A stretch of DNA of 40,803 nucleotides from OM182 bacterium BACL3 MAG-120619-bin3 (GTDB lineage Bacteria; Pseudomonadota; Gammaproteobacteria; Pseudomonadales; Pseudohongiellaceae), in the NCBI GenBank assembly GCA_001438145.1, contig LICD01000004.1:1-40803 (forward strand), read 5' to 3'. The position numbers and the translations under genes are program-made. Within the stretch, counting starts at the first letter, position 1; every line of letters starts with the position of its first letter. This document shows positions 37,711-40,803 of this stretch, piece after piece. Under the pieces are notes generated by a model, which saw only the letters and a list, made by a program, of their open reading frames with translations, did not search any database and was not told the DNA's origin.

Positions 37711-37739
37711 AAAATTGGCGCTGAAATTTTCTACGCCAA
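37711..37739 (-). terminator. Probable intrinsic terminator of the M1-DUF6702 unit
   Basis: On the minus strand TTGGCG (37739-37734) and CGCCAA (37720-37715) pair over 6 bp with a 13-base loop and are followed directly by TTTT. It starts eight bases after the DUF6702 gene stop. Short T-run, so moderate strength. Confidence 0.5.
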
Positions 37740-37747
37740 CCTAACCA

Positions 37748-38326
37748 TCATCGAGGCACAGTAACCGACAGAGAGTCTGCTCCCACCGAAAAAGTAACGC
37801 TCTCGACGTGCCCGCCCCGCTCAACATTCACGAGATTCGACTGATCAGGCCACACATCGCGCAACACGCTGTTGATCACGCGAAGCTGCAGCGACTTGCC
37901 GACTTGGCTGGTGGCAAAATTTGGCACTTCTTGATAGACCCAGAGATACTGACCATCGATCTCCTCTCCAAGGTAATGAGGTTTGAGCTCTTGCAGCGGC
38001 TCGCCTTGAACGTCGAGCGCAATAGCGAAACGATTGACAACATAACTCCCAAACAACGCGCGCGAATCAGGTGACTCGATAATATCCTGCTTTTCTCCAA
38101 AGACCGCACTAGCCGCATGTTCGGCATCGTGCAAAAACAGGCGATGCATGATTTCAAGGCTGCCAGTATTCGAATTGAACAGCAGCCTTGTTACCGCTGT
38201 CTTCTGTTGATGACCATAGACAGCGGCGCTGCAAAAGATTAACAGCCCCGCCACAGAGAAAAGACCCGCACGCTTTGCCGCGAGCGTAGTTCGCAAGAAA
38301 AATGTCCGACTAATTGCCACTCTCAT
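37748..38326 (-). CDS. Small exported DUF6702-type protein
   Basis: About 192 residues with an N-terminal signal segment (AGLFSVAGLLIFCSAAVYG) and a mature part starting HQQKTAVTRLLFNSNTGSLEIMHRLFLHDAEHA. This fits DUF6702, a family of small exported proteins often encoded beside M1 metallopeptidases. A single C-terminal domain of strands is visible (YLWVYQEVPNFATSQ, ESVTFSVGADSLSVTV); no enzyme motif. Several ATGs cluster at 38350-38326; I choose the last, which starts shortly before the signal peptide, but the exact start is not decided by a ribosome site. It overlaps the 3' end of the M1 gene by 17 bases, so coupled translation is likely. Function unknown. Confidence 0.8.
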   Translation of the reverse strand: MRVAISRTFFLRTTLAAKRAGLFSVAGLLIFCSAAVYGHQQKTAVTRLLFNSNTGSLEIMHRLFLHDAEHAASAVFGEKQDIIESPDSRALFGSYVVNRFAIALDVQGEPLQELKPHYLGEEIDGQYLWVYQEVPNFATSQVGKSLQLRVINSVLRDVWPDQSNLVNVERGGHVESVTFSVGADSLSVTVPR

Positions 38327-40787
38327 CTTCTTCATTCTCGTCATCATCACCTGCCACTTTCAGCTCGGTTTTAATGTCCTGCATAATGTCTCGCGAAACA
38401 CGGCGGCTGCTAGACGACGACTTAAAGCTTTCGATGCGGGACGGGACAAGACGGCGAGGATAAAAGTTGTTCTCTATATCAGCGTCTGCAGTCTCCATAC
38501 CTGGGTCTATCGTCAGCGATACTATCTCGCGCTCGGTTATTAGTAGCTTCTTCACCATCTTGGGCGACTTGCGCCAGATTTCCGCAGGATAACGAATCTG
38601 TTCTGTCGCACCGTCGGCGTATTCGACATCGAGTATGATCGGCATCACCAAGCCGCCTTTGTTGGCAAACTCTACAAGATAGTAGTTGCGCTCTTCACTG
38701 ACCGCTTTGTCTAACGCTTCTCGTTCCCAATTTTCGAGTCCTTCAAGGAACGAATTGTAGGCATTGCGCTCTTTATTGGTCACCGTAAATTCATCGTTCT
38801 CGTCATAAAAGTCGCTGACGTCAGTATTACGCTCTACCCAAGTGCGCATACCCGCATCGCGGTTACGCTCACTGAATAACGATGGCGAAAAGGCTTTGTC
38901 GTCTTCGCGCTCACGCACAAAATCGATATCGGGATTCTCCGTATTCATTTCCATTTGATACACGCGCTCTAAGGAAATATCGACGTGGTCTGTGGTGTAG
39001 AACCACCCACGCCAAAACCAATCGAGATCTATACCCGACGCTTCCTCCATTGTGCGGAAGAAATCCGAAGGCGTCGGACGCTTGAATTCCCATCTGCGCG
39101 AATATTCTTTAAAGGCAAAATCGAAAAGTTCGCGGCCCATAATAGTCTCGCGCAAAATATTCAGTGCAGTAGCAGGTTTCGAATACGCATTCGGACCAAG
39201 ACGCAGCACGCTATCTGATTGCGTCATCACGGGCACTTGGTTGCTCGATACCATATAGTCGACGATGTAGCGCGGCTCAACGCCCCACGGAATTTCTGCA
39301 TCCCATTCACGGCCAGCAACGCCATCGAGATAGCTATTGATTCCCTCATCCATCCAGGTCCACTGACGCTCATCGGAGTTAACGATCATGGGGAAGTAAA
39401 AATGACCGACTTCGTGAATCACAACCCCGATAAGAAACCGCTTCTCAGCCAGCGTATAGGTTCGGCTGCCATCGTCTTGCAACGTTGTACGTGGCCCGTT
39501 GAAGGTAATCATCGGGTATTCCATACCGCCAACGAAGCCAATATTAACCGACTGTGCAGTCGGATACGGGTAATCAAATGAGAAACGGCTATAGACCTCT
39601 AGCGTGTGAATCACCGACTCTGTTGAGTATTTTGCCCAGAGGTCACCGCCCTCTTTTGGCCAGAACGACATGGCAACCACCAACTCCTGCTCGGCGCCCT
39701 CTTGGCGATAGCCTTTTGCGTCCCAGATATATTTGCGCGACGAAGACCAGGCGAAATCGCGCACGTTTTCGGCACTAAAGCGCCATGTCTTTGTTTCGTT
39801 GGTGCCTTCGGCTTCGTTCGCTAGAGCCTCCTCAGGCGTAACGATCAAAACTGGTCGCTCGGCAGTCTCGGCCTGCCGGAGGCGACGTCGCTGCTCATCG
39901 GTTAGCACTTGGTTTGCGTTTTCAAGCTCACCTGTCGCTGCCACGATATGATCGGCAGGGACAGTCATGGCAACCTCGTAGTCACCAAACTCTAGCGTGA
40001 ACTCACCCGAGCCCAAGAATTCCTTATTCGTCCAACCTTCGTAATCGGTATAAGCGACAAGACGCGGGAACCACTGCGCCAGCGCGTAGATAGTGTTACC
40101 GTTTTCACCTTCGTCGGCAAAGTGCTCGTAGCCTGCGCGCGGGCCTATTACGTCGCCATTAACGATGTTGTAGCTATAATCGATTTTGAAATCGACCGAG
40201 GCACCTGGGCGCAAGGCGCGCGCCAAATCGACTCGCATCAATGTGCCGACGATCGTGTGATTGAGCGCGTTGCCCGCGGCATCAACTACCGACTGAATAT
40301 CGTATCCAAGCTCAGCTTCTTCCATATACTGAATTTCACGAAGCTGACCAAGACTTACACGCGCAGGCGAACCTGGCTCGGGGCTAGACCGGTTGAACGT
40401 TTCGCTCAGTTGCGCAATAGAATCGTTACGAAATCGGTTTTGATCAAGCTGCAACCAGAGATAGTTGAGCGTGTCGGGGGAATTGTTCTGATAGGAAATC
40501 GATTCAGTGCCCTGAATGCTGTGCGTCTCTTCATTCAGTATGACTTCGATATCGTAATCGACTTTTTGCTGCCAGTACTCATGACCCGGCTGCCCCGCCG
40601 CGTTGCGGTAGACGTTGGGCGTCGGCAAAACTTCGTCTAGCTGGCGAAACTTATCTTGGTAGTCGCCTTTAGTCTGCTGGATACCCTGCGCGACTGCAAT
40701 GCTGCTCAAGAAGCTCAGAGCGGCGCCAAAGCAGCTTATCTTTAAGGCAGCAGCTAAGTCTAAGGCCTTGAATTTTGGATCACTCAT
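38310..40787 (-). CDS. Exported M1-family zinc metallopeptidase
   Basis: Gluzincin aminopeptidase-type enzyme of 825 residues. An N-terminal signal segment (ISCFGAALSFLSSIAVAQG) sits behind a charged leader. The catalytic domain has the GGMEYP element at 420-425, replacing the usual GAMEN, and zinc motif HEVGH at 458-462 with the third ligand Glu481 in MDEGINSYLDG, 18 residues later, as in M1. The GGMEY variant suggests a subgroup with altered N-terminal substrate recognition (inference). The C terminus is a highly acidic tail (DDDENEEDE). AGGGA lies eight bases before ATG 40787. Probably acts on peptides in the periplasm or outside. It overlaps the DUF6702 gene downstream. Confidence 0.93.
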   Translation of the reverse strand: MSDPKFKALDLAAALKISCFGAALSFLSSIAVAQGIQQTKGDYQDKFRQLDEVLPTPNVYRNAAGQPGHEYWQQKVDYDIEVILNEETHSIQGTESISYQNNSPDTLNYLWLQLDQNRFRNDSIAQLSETFNRSSPEPGSPARVSLGQLREIQYMEEAELGYDIQSVVDAAGNALNHTIVGTLMRVDLARALRPGASVDFKIDYSYNIVNGDVIGPRAGYEHFADEGENGNTIYALAQWFPRLVAYTDYEGWTNKEFLGSGEFTLEFGDYEVAMTVPADHIVAATGELENANQVLTDEQRRRLRQAETAERPVLIVTPEEALANEAEGTNETKTWRFSAENVRDFAWSSSRKYIWDAKGYRQEGAEQELVVAMSFWPKEGGDLWAKYSTESVIHTLEVYSRFSFDYPYPTAQSVNIGFVGGMEYPMITFNGPRTTLQDDGSRTYTLAEKRFLIGVVIHEVGHFYFPMIVNSDERQWTWMDEGINSYLDGVAGREWDAEIPWGVEPRYIVDYMVSSNQVPVMTQSDSVLRLGPNAYSKPATALNILRETIMGRELFDFAFKEYSRRWEFKRPTPSDFFRTMEEASGIDLDWFWRGWFYTTDHVDISLERVYQMEMNTENPDIDFVREREDDKAFSPSLFSERNRDAGMRTWVERNTDVSDFYDENDEFTVTNKERNAYNSFLEGLENWEREALDKAVSEERNYYLVEFANKGGLVMPIILDVEYADGATEQIRYPAEIWRKSPKMVKKLLITEREIVSLTIDPGMETADADIENNFYPRRLVPSRIESFKSSSSSRRVSRDIMQDIKTELKVAGDDDENEEDESGN

Positions 40788-40803
40788 AAGTAGATTCCCT
40801 GTT

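Overview
The window reads as ordinary chromosomal DNA of a free-living, probably marine, gammaproteobacterium with mid-range GC content. The reasons are the conserved gammaproteobacterial neighbourhoods (bamD divergent from rluD-pgeF-clpB; miaB-ybeZ-ybeY-corC followed by leuS-lptE-holA), outer-membrane assembly lipoproteins (BamD, LptE), SlyX, a DUF1820 protein, SrkA, type IV minor pilins and a PhoP/PhoQ-type two-component system. Relatedness to the Pseudomonadales/Cellvibrionales side is suggested by the long BamD and the pilV-pilW-pilX-pilE order, but a genus cannot be named from sequence reading alone. I see no rRNA, tRNA, CRISPR array, transposase, integrase or prophage gene.

Layout. 1-2000: ilvI and the start of ilvH (branched-chain amino acid synthesis), minus strand. 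2000-2466: a gene-free stretch with two good inverted repeats. 2467-7088: rluD-pgeF-clpB (rRNA pseudouridylation, peptidoglycan editing, disaggregase), minus strand, with a heat-shock-like promoter before clpB; bamD diverges from it. 8221-9885: glutamine-dependent NAD synthetase. 10304-13722: a minor-pilin cluster, with pilV-pilW-pilX-pilE on the minus strand joined by overlapping stop/start codons, and a FimT/GspH pseudopilin converging on it. pilY1, usual in such clusters, is absent. 14046-18027: a TauE/SafE exporter, then a minus-strand set of glycine-zipper envelope protein, PepSY protein, PhoP-like regulator and PhoQ-like kinase. 18320-22563: a membrane-anchored cold-shock-domain protein, slyX, an acyl-CoA desaturase, a TlpA-like thioredoxin, srkA and a DUF1820 gene.

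22929-31227 is one long plus-strand run: miaB, ybeZ (PhoH-like), ybeY, corC, leuS, lptE, holA. It covers tRNA modification, ribosome maturation, Leu-tRNA charging, LPS transport and the clamp loader. The usual lnt gene after corC is missing. A perfect extended -10 promoter and three copies of an imperfect 19-base repeat precede miaB. 31254-40787 holds protein-processing and transport genes: a secreted Dcp-type M3 peptidase, a sodium-coupled NSS transporter, an exported cyclophilin with an extra C-terminal module, a YegD-type Hsp70 ATPase, and an exported M1 metallopeptidase overlapping a small DUF6702-type exported protein.

No obviously new multi-gene system stands out. The best leads are the membrane-tethered cold-shock protein, the M1/DUF6702 overlapping pair, the four-gene envelope-sensing set, the minor-pilin cluster without pilY1, and several unexplained dyads and repeats in intergenic DNA. 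Many start codons were reassigned from the longest open frame using Shine-Dalgarno position, signal peptides and family length; each such choice is stated in the entry.
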